From Hysterangium stoloniferum (lineage: Eukaryota; Basidiomycota; Agaricomycetes; Hysterangiales; Hysterangiaceae): 64,000 nt of DNA. The translations under genes were made by a program, and so were the position numbers. Position 1 is the first letter of the stretch. The number at the start of each line of letters is the position of its first letter. The DNA is taken from the NCBI GenBank assembly GCA_015178975.1, contig WHVD01000016.1, positions 682,001 through 746,000 on the forward strand, read 5' to 3'. Of this stretch, positions 24,505 through 35,174 are shown piece by piece. The notes below the pieces were generated by a model. The model saw only the letters and a program-made list of their open reading frames with translations. It was not told the DNA's origin and did no database searches.

Positions 24505-25088
24505 TGTTAAGTGCCGTGTCGGGAACTTATTCCGGAACTATCGGGAAGTCACCGGGAAGTCGGAAACTCGTCGATAGGGTCAGGACGTCGGCTTCAGCTT
24601 ATGTGCTGCGCCTCTACGCAAACGCTCAGTGTCCTTAATTTCGGAAGTGAACTAACGACGGAAGATATGGATATTCAGAGTTCTGAAGAGTTCCGAATAT
24701 CGAGCGTACAGAAAGACGGGAGGAGGAATAAGAAACTAAGTCGATATCAGATCTAAAGTAAAGTACAAATTCGCGGAAACTAATATAAGTCTACTCGTTA
24801 TTGTACTACAAACTGAGACCATAATAAGACGGAAACGGAAGTGTTCTTAAAACGGAAATACAATAAGACATATTAGGAAGACAATATTCCAAGACGGGAA
24901 TACAACAACAAACGAGTGAATACTTGTCAACGGACAAATTACCAAATGCGGAACAAACGAAGAACGCGGATGATACGGTAACTATGATGTTCCGTAGTCG
25001 GAGGTCAAAGTCGGAAGTCGGGGATCGGAAGTCGGGAATGGAGAGACCGGAAGTCGGATATTGAAACATCCGGGAACGGGTCGTAACA
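24505..25088 (+). mobile_element. LTR fossil, plus orientation
   Basis: Starts TGTTAAGTGCC and reaches a TAACA end at 25088. It contains the group word GGCTTCAGCTTATGTGCTGC (about 24591-24610) and the following CTCAGTGT...AATTTC, in the same order as the solo LTR at 1820. No clean target duplication at these ends; a GTAC at 24501-24504 recurs at 25125-25128, so the true end may be about 40 bp further on. Unusually rich in CGGAA words. Confidence 0.6.
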
Positions 25089-25323
25089 GATTGGTAGAGA
25101 ATAGCTCCCCTATCTATATATACAGTACATGCAGAAATAGTATTTACAAGCCAATCTGAATATTGTGTTACATCACATTGCATTTTCTCTTCAGTTTAAA
25201 TACATATTAACTTAGAATTCCCCCTCTCTTACTGTATGTATGTGAAGCTTGCATGATCATATTTTTAGTCACTACTAAGTCTCTGACCATGCCATGACTT
25301 AGTTTTCCAAAGCTCTCAGTTAC

Positions 25324-25480
25324 TGTTGAGAGCAGGTTCTACCCAGAACATATCCAGAAGGATTGTCAGGAAATCTTCCAGGGCAAGTAGGACTCAGCTG
25401 AAGCTTATGTGCTGCACCCATGGACAATGCTCAGTTTATCCTGGATTTCAAATGTGGGGCTAACTAAGAGAATTGGATAC
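25324..25480 (+). mobile_element. LTR fossil fragment, plus orientation
   Basis: Starts TGTTGAGAGCAGG and follows the same order of words as the LTR at 24505: GGACTCAGCTGAAGCTTATG, GCTGCACCC, ACAATGCTCAGT, GATTTCAAATG, CTAACTAA. The far end was not found. A diverged relative of the same LTR group. Confidence 0.5.
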
Positions 25481-25599
25481 CCTGCAAGAAAAACCACCCA
25501 TTCCCTTTCTATTTTGGCCTATTGAATACCTTCATATTTACTAAACTGCAACCCTCTCCTGGTCCTCTTCCTGGCCCTCCTGAGGCCACAAATTCATTT

Positions 25600-25720
25600 G
25601 AAATTAAGATGACTGCATAGTTTGCAAATGGTGTAGTATATAAGTTGAAGCCAAGTCCTACCCATTCAGTCTTTGCTCCTTGGTTTAGTACTTAACTTAG
25701 AGACTTTAGATCTCTATAGT
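25600..25720 (-). mobile_element. LTR fossil fragment, minus orientation
   Basis: On the minus strand reads GGTAGGACTTGGCTTCAACT followed by TATATACTACACC, another diverged copy of the group word, opposite in direction to the fragment at 25324. Ends not defined. Confidence 0.4.
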
Positions 25721-26350
25721 ATATTACATTCTCACCTGATCTCACTTCCAACTTTATGACCATATCCAGCCTCCATCACATACATACATGTATATAGTCC
25801 AATCATTGACTAGATATAAAATCTGTAACAAGGCAGAAATATCATTTCAGACTCATGATCAACATAATCCAACATAATCCAACCTCTCTTTTTGACTGAA
25901 CTCAGCTCCTGATTTTATGGCAAAATTCAATTTTTGTTATATATCTAGTGCAACATCATCAATTAGACTGGCTATATACTGTCTAAGACAGAAGAATCAT
26001 CATGGGCTTGGACTGACATTATTCTACCCATTCCTTGTCCTAGTTGTATTTTGTATTTGGGCTTTTTGGATTTACACCTGAGTCTTTTACATATATCCTA
26101 TAACAAAAACATGATTTACCATTATATGTATATATTTACTGTAAGGCCTGTCCATCTTACTGTAGATTTTCACAGATACCAGTAGCAAGAAATTCTTACA
26201 ACTCTCACAGAGGTGTAGAGTAACTGGAAAGAAAAAAATGCCAAACAGCAATAGATTAATAGAAAGGCTAATCAGAGTGTCAACAAGGAATATAATATGG
26301 TTTAGATCAGGAATTACAGAAGTTGACTGCCAGAGGCTGAAAGGTTTCAA
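25721..26350. other. No gene seen
   Basis: AT-rich DNA between LTR scraps and the second minisatellite. No supported coding frame. Confidence 0.5.
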
Positions 26351-26351
26351 A

Positions 26352-26640
26352 CTCTGACACAGTAATGGGTGCTGCACACCACTGTGCACTGCCACACACT
26401 GCTGTACACCACCATACACTGCTGTGCACCACCACACACTGCTGTGCACCACCACACACTGCTGTGCACCACCACACACTGCTGTGCACTGCCACACACT
26501 GCTGTGCACCCCCACACACTGCTGTGCACCCCCACACACTGCTGTGCACTGCCACACACTGCTGTGCACCCCCACACACTGCTGTGCACCCCCACACACT
26601 GTTATGCACCGCCACACACTGCTGTGCACCCCCACACAGT
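26352..26640 (+). repeat. Second 20-bp minisatellite with higher-order pattern
   Basis: About 14 tandem 20-bp units of the type GCTGTGCACCACCACACACT. Variants differ at the middle (CCACC, CTGCC, CCCCC). From about 26481 the order is CTGCC-CCCCC-CCCCC repeated, a 60-bp higher-order unit of three monomers. Open frames in the array on both strands are artefacts of the repeat. Confidence 0.95.
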
Positions 26641-27304
26641 GCTAGCATTACACAATCTAACACAATATCCGGATTCTCAAGCAAGAAAATCTAAGAAAGT
26701 ATTGCCTCTGAGTCATTTGCTTATTCTCAGCTCAACTCGACCGTCCCTGCCGCGCCGTCCATCTCTACTCAGCTGAAGCCAAAAATTCAATTCGAAGCGA
26801 TCATTTGGGGTATATAAATGTATATAGTCCTTTATTTACATTAAGGAGCCATGTAAATAGTAGAAGTTCTTGGACAACGATATGACCGGTGAACCGAGGA
26901 AATAGTATTTCGTCAAAGATATTCTTCCAATTTACTGTCCAAATTCTAAAAATTTACCAGTCAGCCAACACGTCAATTACATGATATAGAAATATACACA
27001 CTGGTCGCTGATGGCTTGAAAACTTCCAAAAAATAAGTCATGATTCAACTCAAAACATTTTTACTGAACTTACTTGAGGTATTTGGATGGTCAGTTGTGG
27101 GTGGCCTTTGCGTCTGGGGTCTATATTTATGGATTCCATCTTATGCTTTACAGAATGACTATTGGACAGGAATTATAGGCCTCGTGAGAACACGCCAGGA
27201 GCTTCAAACACGTACTGTACAACAGATATCATCTCTCGGAAAGTAATTGCATGAAGATACCTGCCTAGATATCACATCAATGTTTAGCGAAACCATTCGT
27301 AACA
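26641..27304. other. Intergenic, no supported gene
   Basis: Contains a 68-codon plus-strand frame (27040-27246) with a hydrophobic stretch but no other support. Otherwise 3' flank of the caspase-like gene. Confidence 0.45.
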
Positions 27305-28789
27305 TTATTTAAATAGAAGCTGACGAGCGCAATCCAGCCAAATCTATTTCAAGACAACATTAGCCCATACCGAATAGTTGCAGGCGAGTTAATGTACTTA
27401 CAGAACAGAACACACCGCCAGATTTTCCCCCATATGCGTATTGGGAGTCATCACAAGCAGACCAACAGAACTTGTCATGCTCTCGCTCAGTGCATGTTGA
27501 GGACGTGTGTATAAGAAAAATCCTCACAACGAAAGGGCCCTCGCAAGTGTCCGGTTGCCAAGGATTATCAATGTCATTGCGCAGTAGGAGGGACTTGCAC
27601 CGCCGCTTAGGTATCGGAAAACTGTTCTGACGAGAGGGAGGGAGTATTGGGCATAATACGTAATCACCGTTTTCAATACTAGTGGGGCTATCGACAATTT
27701 CCGAGGATCGCTCCGGAAGAATCTGATGGCAACAAATGCAATACTTGAGATCCAAAAGCGTCCCAGAGTGGCAGGTGTCGATGATAACCTATGGTTATTC
27801 AGAGCTTGCTAAATATAAATTATAATTCGACTCACCGTAAGGTATGAACCTGCAGGCATAGGCTTTACCAATAATTCATGGAGGTCCTGTAGGGGAGTCT
27901 ATTTATTAGTCAATGCAGAATGTCTCCAAAAAGACTAGTTTACGTCGTCCTTAAGTACCGTATCCTCGACCCAATGTTTAGGGTCGTCATGCTCAGGATA
28001 ATTAATATTGACTTCGGAGTCACAAGTCAATAATACTTCGTCAAAACCATCCCTTTCCGTTCCAGTTAAATTAGTGCATTGAGTCGCATGGCCAGAGACT
28101 AGGGGGAACAAAGTGAAGATGGGTGGGAAATGACAATGGGAATAACGATAATGAGCAAGGACGAAACATACTCAGAAGAAACCTTCGATCGCCAGTCCGT
28201 ACATTCGCTGTCAGTCTGCAGCAAGCGTCGATCTATTCGGCTTCAATGATTAGATTCGGTTAGTGTACATAGCTGATGGCTCACGATATTGTTCCTCGTG
28301 GGTGGAAGTGATTCCGGCGTCCCGTCTATCAGACAGTCAACTTCGTAACCTCTTTCTGATGGCATGGTCAATATGTGGAAAGGGGCATATCGGTTGAGTC
28401 CATCCATTCAACATACCCCAGAGGAATTCCGTCATATTTCGAACGTCCTCATGGGCTCCCTTCGCCTCCGGTATTTCTTTGATGGGAGTAAACCTGATGC
28501 CTATACACAGCGCTTTCCTAGAATGGGGTACTGGCGTTGGATTCAGAAAATAGATTAGCCCAATAAATATAAAAGGCTGAAGAAATGTAAAGGGTATAAA
28601 AATGTGAGGAAATATGAAGGTTGTAGGAGGTTGGAAAAACAGAAAGGGTATCAGGAATTGAAGGAATATAAAGGGCATGAGGGATGGAAGGGATAAAAGA
28701 CGGATCAGTGGGACAAGTTGATGGAGAAGGCCGGCCACACTGTGAATTAAGCAAGAAATGTGAAGGGTGTGATAGTCTTGGAGAGACAT
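27305..28789 (-). CDS. Caspase-like protein (peptidase C14 fold), second copy
   Basis: Sister of the gene at 17433-18796. Exons: from an uncertain start to 28417, then 28355-28285, 28232-28172, 28098-27944, 27886-27836, 27788-27402, 27343-27305. All join in frame; the 61-nt third and 51-nt fifth exons equal those of the sister. The core starts RKALCIGIRF. The histidine block reads LLISGHATQ (SGHA instead of SGHG) and the cysteine block VIIDTCHSGT. Then FCWSACDDSQYAYGGKSGGV and a short end IWLDCARQ, matching AWVDCFGN in the sister. Two introns of the sister are absent here. The start is unclear: the open frame reaches ATG at 28789 through a strongly hydrophobic, repeat-encoded stretch (about 28565-28705), which may not be translated. 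Confidence 0.78.
28565..28705 (-). repeat. Purine-rich imperfect repeats at the caspase-like 5' end
   Basis: Imperfect short units built on GAAATGTAAAGGGTATAAAA and GGAATATAAAGGGCATGA on the plus strand. On the gene strand this would encode Phe/Ile/Pro-rich runs. Likely 5' untranslated or an expanding simple repeat. Confidence 0.5.
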
Positions 28790-29205
28790 GACTCGTCAAT
28801 GGAACAAAAGAGACCTTATGTTAATGACTCGTACTAGGTACCATGCCCTTTAAAGCCTTTGGAGACCTGGCGACTTGGATGCTGTGTAACACTGGGCTGG
28901 GTCTTACCCAGAGCATATGTAAAGAGCCACATCACTCTCCCCAGACTCCAGAATCAAGCAATGTCGTTTCGAGAATGTTCGTCTGCATGAGACAGTGCCT
29001 TACAGTGCACAAGTTCGGGTATGGGACATGTGGATAAGCACTGCTGTACAGATCTTGGAGACATGTGGCCTCGTACGGTCACCCGTGCTTTGCGGTGGCC
29101 TCGACAATGAGATACTAAATATTCAAAAAGCATGGTATACATGTATATATAACAATCGAGATCATCCCCAACAATTCAATTGTAGTAGCTGTGTCTTGTG
29201 ACAAC
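28790..29205. other. Intergenic between two minus-strand genes
   Basis: About 400 bp: promoter side of the caspase-like gene and 3' flank of the WW-like membrane gene. Nothing further seen. Confidence 0.5.
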
Positions 29206-31384
29206 TTAAACAGACTCCTCAGATCCAGTACATCTGGGCCTGAGCCTTTTGAAGATATCAGAAATATTAGGCAACGAGATGCCTTTCCAGGCAGATCCGG
29301 TGCGTAGGAACCATACACCCCAGAAGATGAAAAGTGCCAGAGATACTGCAAATACCTCAAAAAAGATCATCCCCCACTGATCCATGGTTTGAACGCCGAA
29401 GGCAATTACTGATACCAGACAGGTTATTAATCCCCAAGAGAACAATCCTCTTGGAAGACTGAGAACAACCGCCAAGGGTTGAAGCCCATATTTTGTATGA
29501 GATGCATTTGCCAAATATAACCCCTATCAATTTATAAGAAGATAAACGAAATTGGAAAATCCTGAAGACTGATAGACCACGAACTGCGTCACATGCATGG
29601 CTCTTAAGGTTTGGTCTGTGCACAGAAATGGCTGTAGTGCCCATAATGATAGTGCTGATTGACAGGAGCATCGAGGCAATCCCGCTATAGGAAGCTATCT
29701 TGGCCGGCAAATCGTCCATGTAATGGATTGAATTTGGCTGTGCGTGAAGGTGCGAGACTAAGATGGTACCAGCTCTGAAAGCGGGAATTGAGTGTTTTCA
29801 CAGGCATACAGCTCCATTATTTCTCACATGAGTACAACCGCGGACTACAAGTGGAGCATTAAGCATGAAGAAGTTGGTGATAGTTCTAAAAAAACATACC
29901 ATGGATGAGACACCTTTCCACTCTTCGATACGGCTGGAGAGATATCCACGCCAATGTTCAGTATAGGCGACTGTATCAACCCAGAGTCCATTAAGTTGTT
30001 CTAACTCTCGTTTTGGTTGGCTGAACAGTATGATAGATATGAGCCGGAACAATGGTGAATTGGCCGGTTCATCCAGATCCTGAATACTCTGGTTTCTTGC
30101 AAGGCGAGCACCTGGCTCCCCATATAGGTTTATTACACGAGCTTGATCTACATATTTATTAGAAGTGGTCTAATAAAACTGTGGAAAACTTACAAAAACT
30201 TTGCATGAAACGGGCAATAATACAATTCTTGTAGCTTTGCTGCTCAGGATCATCTAGAAGGTTGTTCTATAAATACAATCCAATAACTGGCCCCCTTGAA
30301 GGTATCAAAAAGCCCACAACATAATACAGCGTAAATAAAAATAAAAATGGCCCAATTGTCATTTTACACTCCAAACACAAGAATGCTCGTGCAATGACAC
30401 TTGAAACATATTTATTTTTACTTAGACTGCATTATACTGCGTGATTTTGATATCTGTAAAAAAAGGCAATAAACGATGGTTACCTGAAAATCGCTGTACA
30501 ATGTCAACAAATTGTCGACAGTCTTCTGCACTATAAGGAGATGTTGAAAGATCGGACGTGGCACGATCTATTGGATAAATGTTAGATCAAGAACAAGAAA
30601 TGTTGTTGCGAACATACCGCCCCAGGAGTGTATCATCAGTCCTAGCAGCTTCTCCCGAGATGAGGGTGGTATCTGCACGTGCCCTGGAAAGTATTCCACA
30701 AAGACCCAATATTGCCTGTAAAGTTCCAAGTCTGTCCGCACTGTCAGTTTCTAGCATCAGCATAGAAATATGGACTCACTCAGATGATCTATAGAACAAA
30801 ACTCCGGAAAGCCGAGGTCTTCTGTACATGCACTATCATGATAGCATACCACTTGCTTGGTGTGGTCGATCAAGTAGTAAGCCCACGTTTCGTCAGAATC
30901 CAGTTCCAGGACCGTTTCGAAATTACTAGACAGCCTAATGGATTCCGTTTCGAGAAGATCTCTGCTTATACATTCTTCTATCTTGCTGAGGATGTGTGGA
31001 TCCCGAAGATTGGCATCGGTAGTAAGACGACGTAACGGGTCATGCCAGTATGGTGACCCCTCGGGATGGACGTAATACCTCCAACTCCTACAGGTTCTCA
31101 TCATTAATAGTCGATCATCGGACTCTTTGGCATAAGCGTACAGTATAACGAGGGTGTCAATTCTGAGAAGTATGCTTTGATCGAAGGAGAAATGACGCCT
31201 TGAAGGTCTGAAACAATCAATTATTTCTGTGTTGGAGGGTCCAAAAGGACACATACTTCAACGTTTTGTTGTATCTCGGGTTTTCACTTGGTGCAGTTTT
31301 CCTAAGCGATAGTCGCAGGAAGCACTTCTCGGGAAGTAGCTCGTTTTGAAGAATGCGTGAACTATGCTGCATTAATGCTGACAT
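29206..31384 (-). CDS. WW-like domain protein with C-terminal membrane segments
   Basis: Multi-exon gene of a lineage-expanded Agaricomycete family. Early exons are well defined: 31384-31257, 31207-30780, 30740-30618, 30567-30484, all in frame, starting MSALMQHSSRIL. Near residue 150 is a WW-like stretch, ETWAYYLIDHTKQVVCYHD, then FPEFCSIDHL and ELYRQYWVFVEYFPGHVQ. Downstream exons give a first hydrophobic run (GPFLFLFTLYY), NLLDDPEQQSYKNCIIARFM, QLNGLWVDTVAYTEHWRGYL, then three or more membrane segments (SGIASMLLSISTIIMGTTAI, SLPRGLFSWGLITCLVSVIA, FEVFAVSLALFIFWGVWFL) and a short basic tail. The exon borders between 30480 and 29520 are not all certain, so a few damaged splice sites cannot be excluded. 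Function unknown. Confidence 0.7.
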
Positions 31385-31754
31385 CTTGGCTGTAGAATAA
31401 TGGTCTTCGTAAAAGTAGATATTTCGCGATGAGAAACGTGACGTAGTTGCTTAGACAGGAGTCTAGTTGCTTAATGAAAGCACCTTATCCTTTGCCTTTA
31501 TATACTTACTTAAAGGGTTTAGACGACACAACTAAAATCGTACAGCCTTGTACCGCCGCACAAGTAGCAGTACACTGTTCTATCATGTGTTGAGGCTCCG
31601 ACAACCCTAAATAATTTCCGCTAATAAATATATTATCACATAATCTATATATGGGAATTAAAGTTATCACACAGCAACCGCCCACAAACCTGTACAAAAA
31701 CCTGTGACCTCGGAAATACACAGCTGCAATTAAATCCCGCTGACACTGTAAAAA
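31385..31754. other. Divergent promoter region
   Basis: 370 bp between the divergent WW-like gene and the small plus-strand gene. A 97-codon minus frame here has no support. Confidence 0.5.
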
Positions 31755-32159
31755 ATGGACTCGACGGTCATCGCCACTACAGCACAGACTAACATTCATC
31801 CTCAGTACGTATATGTTTCTCTAGAGTACTTCTAGTCCATCCTTTGGTGATCGATCCTCCATTAGGGATTCTCCGATCACTCAGATTCCCAATGGCTCAG
31901 CAGGAAGCACTACCAACCTCCACACAGCTGATAATCCTGCACAAATCTATCGAAATGCAGATTTAGAGAATGACCCACAGTCGTACGTCGATTCTCTGCC
32001 ATCCTGGCGATCGAACCCACAATGTAATCGTTAACATACATTACATTAAGCCCTATCGCCGATGACGATGGCAACAATGAGGAGGTTTACGTGTCTAGAG
32101 GACCTCCCAAAGGCGGCGTGGTCCACGTTAATAATGGCGTGAAGGTGAAAAAGGGGTGA
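31755..32159 (+). CDS. Small hypothetical protein, 91 aa
   Basis: Three exons, 31755-31804, 31866-31982 and 32051-32159, total 276 nt in frame. Introns start GTACGT in both cases and end TTAG and TTAAG; the second has a GTTAAC branch-like site. The product starts MDSTVIATTAQTN, has a polar middle (NPAQIYRNADLENDPQ), an acidic patch (ADDDGNNEE) and a basic Gly/Val-rich end (GPPKGGVVHVNNGVKVKKG). No domain recognised; the reading-frame agreement over three exons and the strong donors are the support. An unspliced reading is closed by stops. Confidence 0.55.
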
Positions 32160-33537
32160 AAGTTAGCGTTAAAGTGTAAACTATGACGAGGTCAATAGGT
32201 CCTCACTGAGGACATTATTGTGGCCTTATTGACGACCCAGTATGCCAAAGACTTTGAAAATAAAGAGTCATTTTTGTACATTCACCCTAAATCGATCTGA
32301 AACTTGTCCTTTTTTTTGCCACAATACATCGAGATGGGCTTTTGCTTTCCTGGCTGTGTCGACAATCTTAATGAATATGGAGGATCGATGAATACCGATA
32401 TTTTTTAGTATCATCTTAGAAGAACACAGGCTTCATAGCCGGATTCCAGGCAGTGTGGTTGATTGGCGATGTAACAGAGTACTTTATCCTAGCCTAATAT
32501 TTTGCGAGTGAGTTTGAAAAAGTTTTTTATTCTTTCGATAGGTGGTATAATTCAATACTTGAATAATCGTTGCAAGGATGAGGTGTATTATAACTCAAAT
32601 CAAGTAGCTAGGTTTTACAAGTCTGACCAGCAAAGCTTTTCATCTATATATCCGTTTTGGCAGGCTATGCTCATACGAGCATTGGGAGTATATATACTTC
32701 TGGAACATAGTACAGCCAGAGCAGTTCCACCATTGTGTAGCATGGCGATTCAAGGAGTATTTTATGATAACCTCTTTTGTTCTCCAAAATAAATCAGAAA
32801 AAATTACCGACCTAGTGTTAGAAGGTAGAAATGAAAAAAAGATCCACAGCGCTTTACTTGAGCATGCTTTCACGTGCACTGCTGTAGACGTCCACCCCAT
32901 ATTTTCGTGATTTTGCAATAGGTAGGTGTCTTGTCATTATTATAAGCGATCGGGGGAAGTTCGGAGTGCCATAATCAAATTTCCAATGATAATCATTTTA
33001 TTGGGTTAGGAACAGAACTCTGATGGGCCCTAACGACCTCCCTACTAAGGCCTCAACAATTTTTGACATAAAAAAAAAAAAGGTCATAAATGTGCTGTGC
33101 CCGTAGATCTTGCCAGTCTGATGGAAACGCCAAAGTCTAGGTTTAGTCATAATGTTAATATATCTTTGTTTTGAGGAGACTGGCTCAAAGCCCAAAATGA
33201 ATGGATTTGCACCAATAGTCGGAACAAGAGCGGGGTGACGCACTGGCACAGTTGGCAAATTTTCTTGTGACACTATGTTTGGTGGTGCGCCAGTAGTATT
33301 ACATCGAGTGTTGCCTATATGATAATGTGTTTTTCAGAATATCGTTTTACTATAGAATACAATAAAGAGTCTGATTCAAGTTTATTTGAAAGCTGCCTTC
33401 AAAGCGACGATATCAATGAGCACAACAGTAGCGCACTTGGTATGAAACATGGCACAGTGATCTGCAAGGTGGGTATGTTGACGCATCTCGGCGAGCGTCC
33501 GAGAAATCAGACCTCTGGCTCATTGGCCCATCTTTGA
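32160..33537. other. Intergenic, one weak minus-strand frame
   Basis: No recognised gene. A 91-codon minus frame at 32998-33273 (MSQENLPTVPVRHPALVPTI) is open but ends in low-complexity poly-Phe from a poly-A run and has no family feature. Confidence 0.45.
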
Positions 33538-34482
33538 CTAGCTCATGGCCATGATATCAGATGGTAGACGTGGTGATTGTGCCATGTAAACCTCCATATC
33601 TTTGTCGAGCTGCTCTGCAGATTTCTTCAGTCGTCGGGGACCTTTTTTGACACCTCGGCGTTGAGTCTGATGATATTCATCATTATATGAATAGACGTGT
33701 GATTCCGAGTATAGAAAAACTTGCCTGCGGTCTGACGGTGGGGAGGGTACGAGCACTGATACGTAAGTTCTATAGATACCCATAACAAATCACGTATTCA
33801 TAGAAGTACTTACTTAGATACAAGTGCTGAACTTTCATTGTTGATTGGGCCTGATAACCGGTCGGCGAGCGTTTTTTCTTTCAATGCTACACTTGCTCTT
33901 GCTACAACCTCAGGGGGGTCAACAATTAGCTCAATTTTTAGTGGTCGTCCTGACAGAATATACCCATAATATCAACTCCTTTAGTCGTATCGTGCAGTTC
34001 CAATGGTGACTCACGTCCGTCTATAATCTTTCCATTATATCTTCTCCTTGCTTCAATCGCATCCCCCGGGCGTTGAAAGTGAACCACAGCCATGCCCTTA
34101 GACTTTCCTTGTGAGTTGTAAATCGCGAAAACATTAAAAACTGGTCCAATAGTCTCCCTGAAAAGTTCCTAAACTCGCAGAAGCTCGAAAGCGTGCTTGC
34201 TGACACCACACAAAAAATAATTACCTCAATGTCGTTCTCTTCGACAGAGTCTGTGGGTAACTGACTCATCAAAATTTTACTGCCTGTTTGGGTTTTTCGG
34301 ATCTCTCGCCTTCGGGGTATGGTATCGCCATCTGCCTGTCTGCGGATGTTTGCGGTGTGCGCGGCGTAGCTGGACTTCCAAGCCGGAGCTACTATGCCTG
34401 CTGTATTCCCAGTGACTATTCGTTTGTTGGTTGAAGTAGATACATGAGATCTCACTCGGTGAAATGGTTGCTGCCGTTGCAT
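33538..34482 (-). CDS. YRA1: mRNA export adaptor, ALYREF/Yra1/Mlo3-like (THO subunit 4)
   Basis: RNA-binding adaptor that joins TREX and hands mRNA to the export receptor. Exons 34482-34225, 34168-34015, 33949-33814 and 33769-33538 give 259 aa in frame. One RRM follows a basic N-terminus: SKILMSQLPTDSVEENDIE (first strand), then VFNVFAIYNSQGKSKGMAVV with RNP-1, and RRRYNGKIIDGRPLKIEL. The C-terminus carries the REF signature TQRRGVKKGPRRLKKSAEQL followed by DKDMEVYM, the LDxxLDxY-type UAP56-binding motif. The last exon contains DRRQVFLYSESHVYSYNDEYHQ, which might be an unspliced in-frame intron. No N-terminal copy of the UAP56-binding motif is seen in this model; it may lie on an unseen 5' exon. 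Confidence 0.88.
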
Positions 34483-35174
34483 CGTTCAACAGCAAAGCTG
34501 TCCAGGACCGAAGAGTAGCCGTGACGCCGAACACATTGTGTGACTCAGCTTGAATCGGACAAAGCGGATTGTCTGTGATCTATGGTTCGAGTCGGTAACT
34601 TGTTCCCGTTGTCAATCAACCACTTTCATTTAATATCTGTTCTTTTTTCTTTGTATGACTGCTTGCGCCGGCTTGAAGCCAGCTTGGGTTCGGTTGTAGG
34701 CACCGGATCATGGCCAAATTTAAACGTGCTCCGAATGTGTAGTCAGCTACTGACGTGTACTACTTTCATTTAAGACTTTTTTCTTTGTACGACTGCTTGC
34801 GCACAGCTTGGGTTCTGCCGTACCGGATCATAGTCAAAATTTAGGCACTCTCCGATGTCTGGGCTGATGACCTACTAAATGTATAGTCAGTTTTTCCGAT
34901 GCATGCGTCATTATAAATTAGCTGCGGACGAGTGTTTAACAGAAAAAAATACAGTTTACAGCATAAAAGTCCCCCATGACCACTGTGGGGCTGATCGGCT
35001 AAACATTCTTTAGTTTTGAACAGCCTTGATAACTCTCCATGCAAGGTCAAGACTCCACCCCATGGATGAGAACAACAATGTCATGGGCACCATATATAAG
35101 AGACATAAAAACTGATTGTTCTCCCACATATGAAGGGCAAAAAAGTTGATTGTTCTCCCACAATGAGTCAAATT
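34483..35174. other. Intergenic with a local direct duplication
   Basis: Between two minus-strand genes. Contains the duplication at 34621-34860 and a shorter repeated word TTGATTGTTCTCCCACA at about 35113-35160. No coding frame. Confidence 0.5.
34621..34860 (+). repeat. Imperfect tandem duplication
   Basis: The stretch 34621-34745 (CACTTTCATTTAA...CTTTGTATGACTGCTTGCGC...GGATCATGGCCAAA) recurs at 34761-34860 with small deletions. It lies about 140-380 bp upstream of the ALYREF start. Confidence 0.8.

Noticed and set aside
26087-26776. Open frames of 70-180 codons over the second tandem array
   Set aside because: Again a product of a stop-free repeat; no start context or domain.
27040-27246. 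68-aa plus-strand membrane protein
   Set aside because: Single short frame in 3' flanking DNA with no support beyond hydrophobicity.
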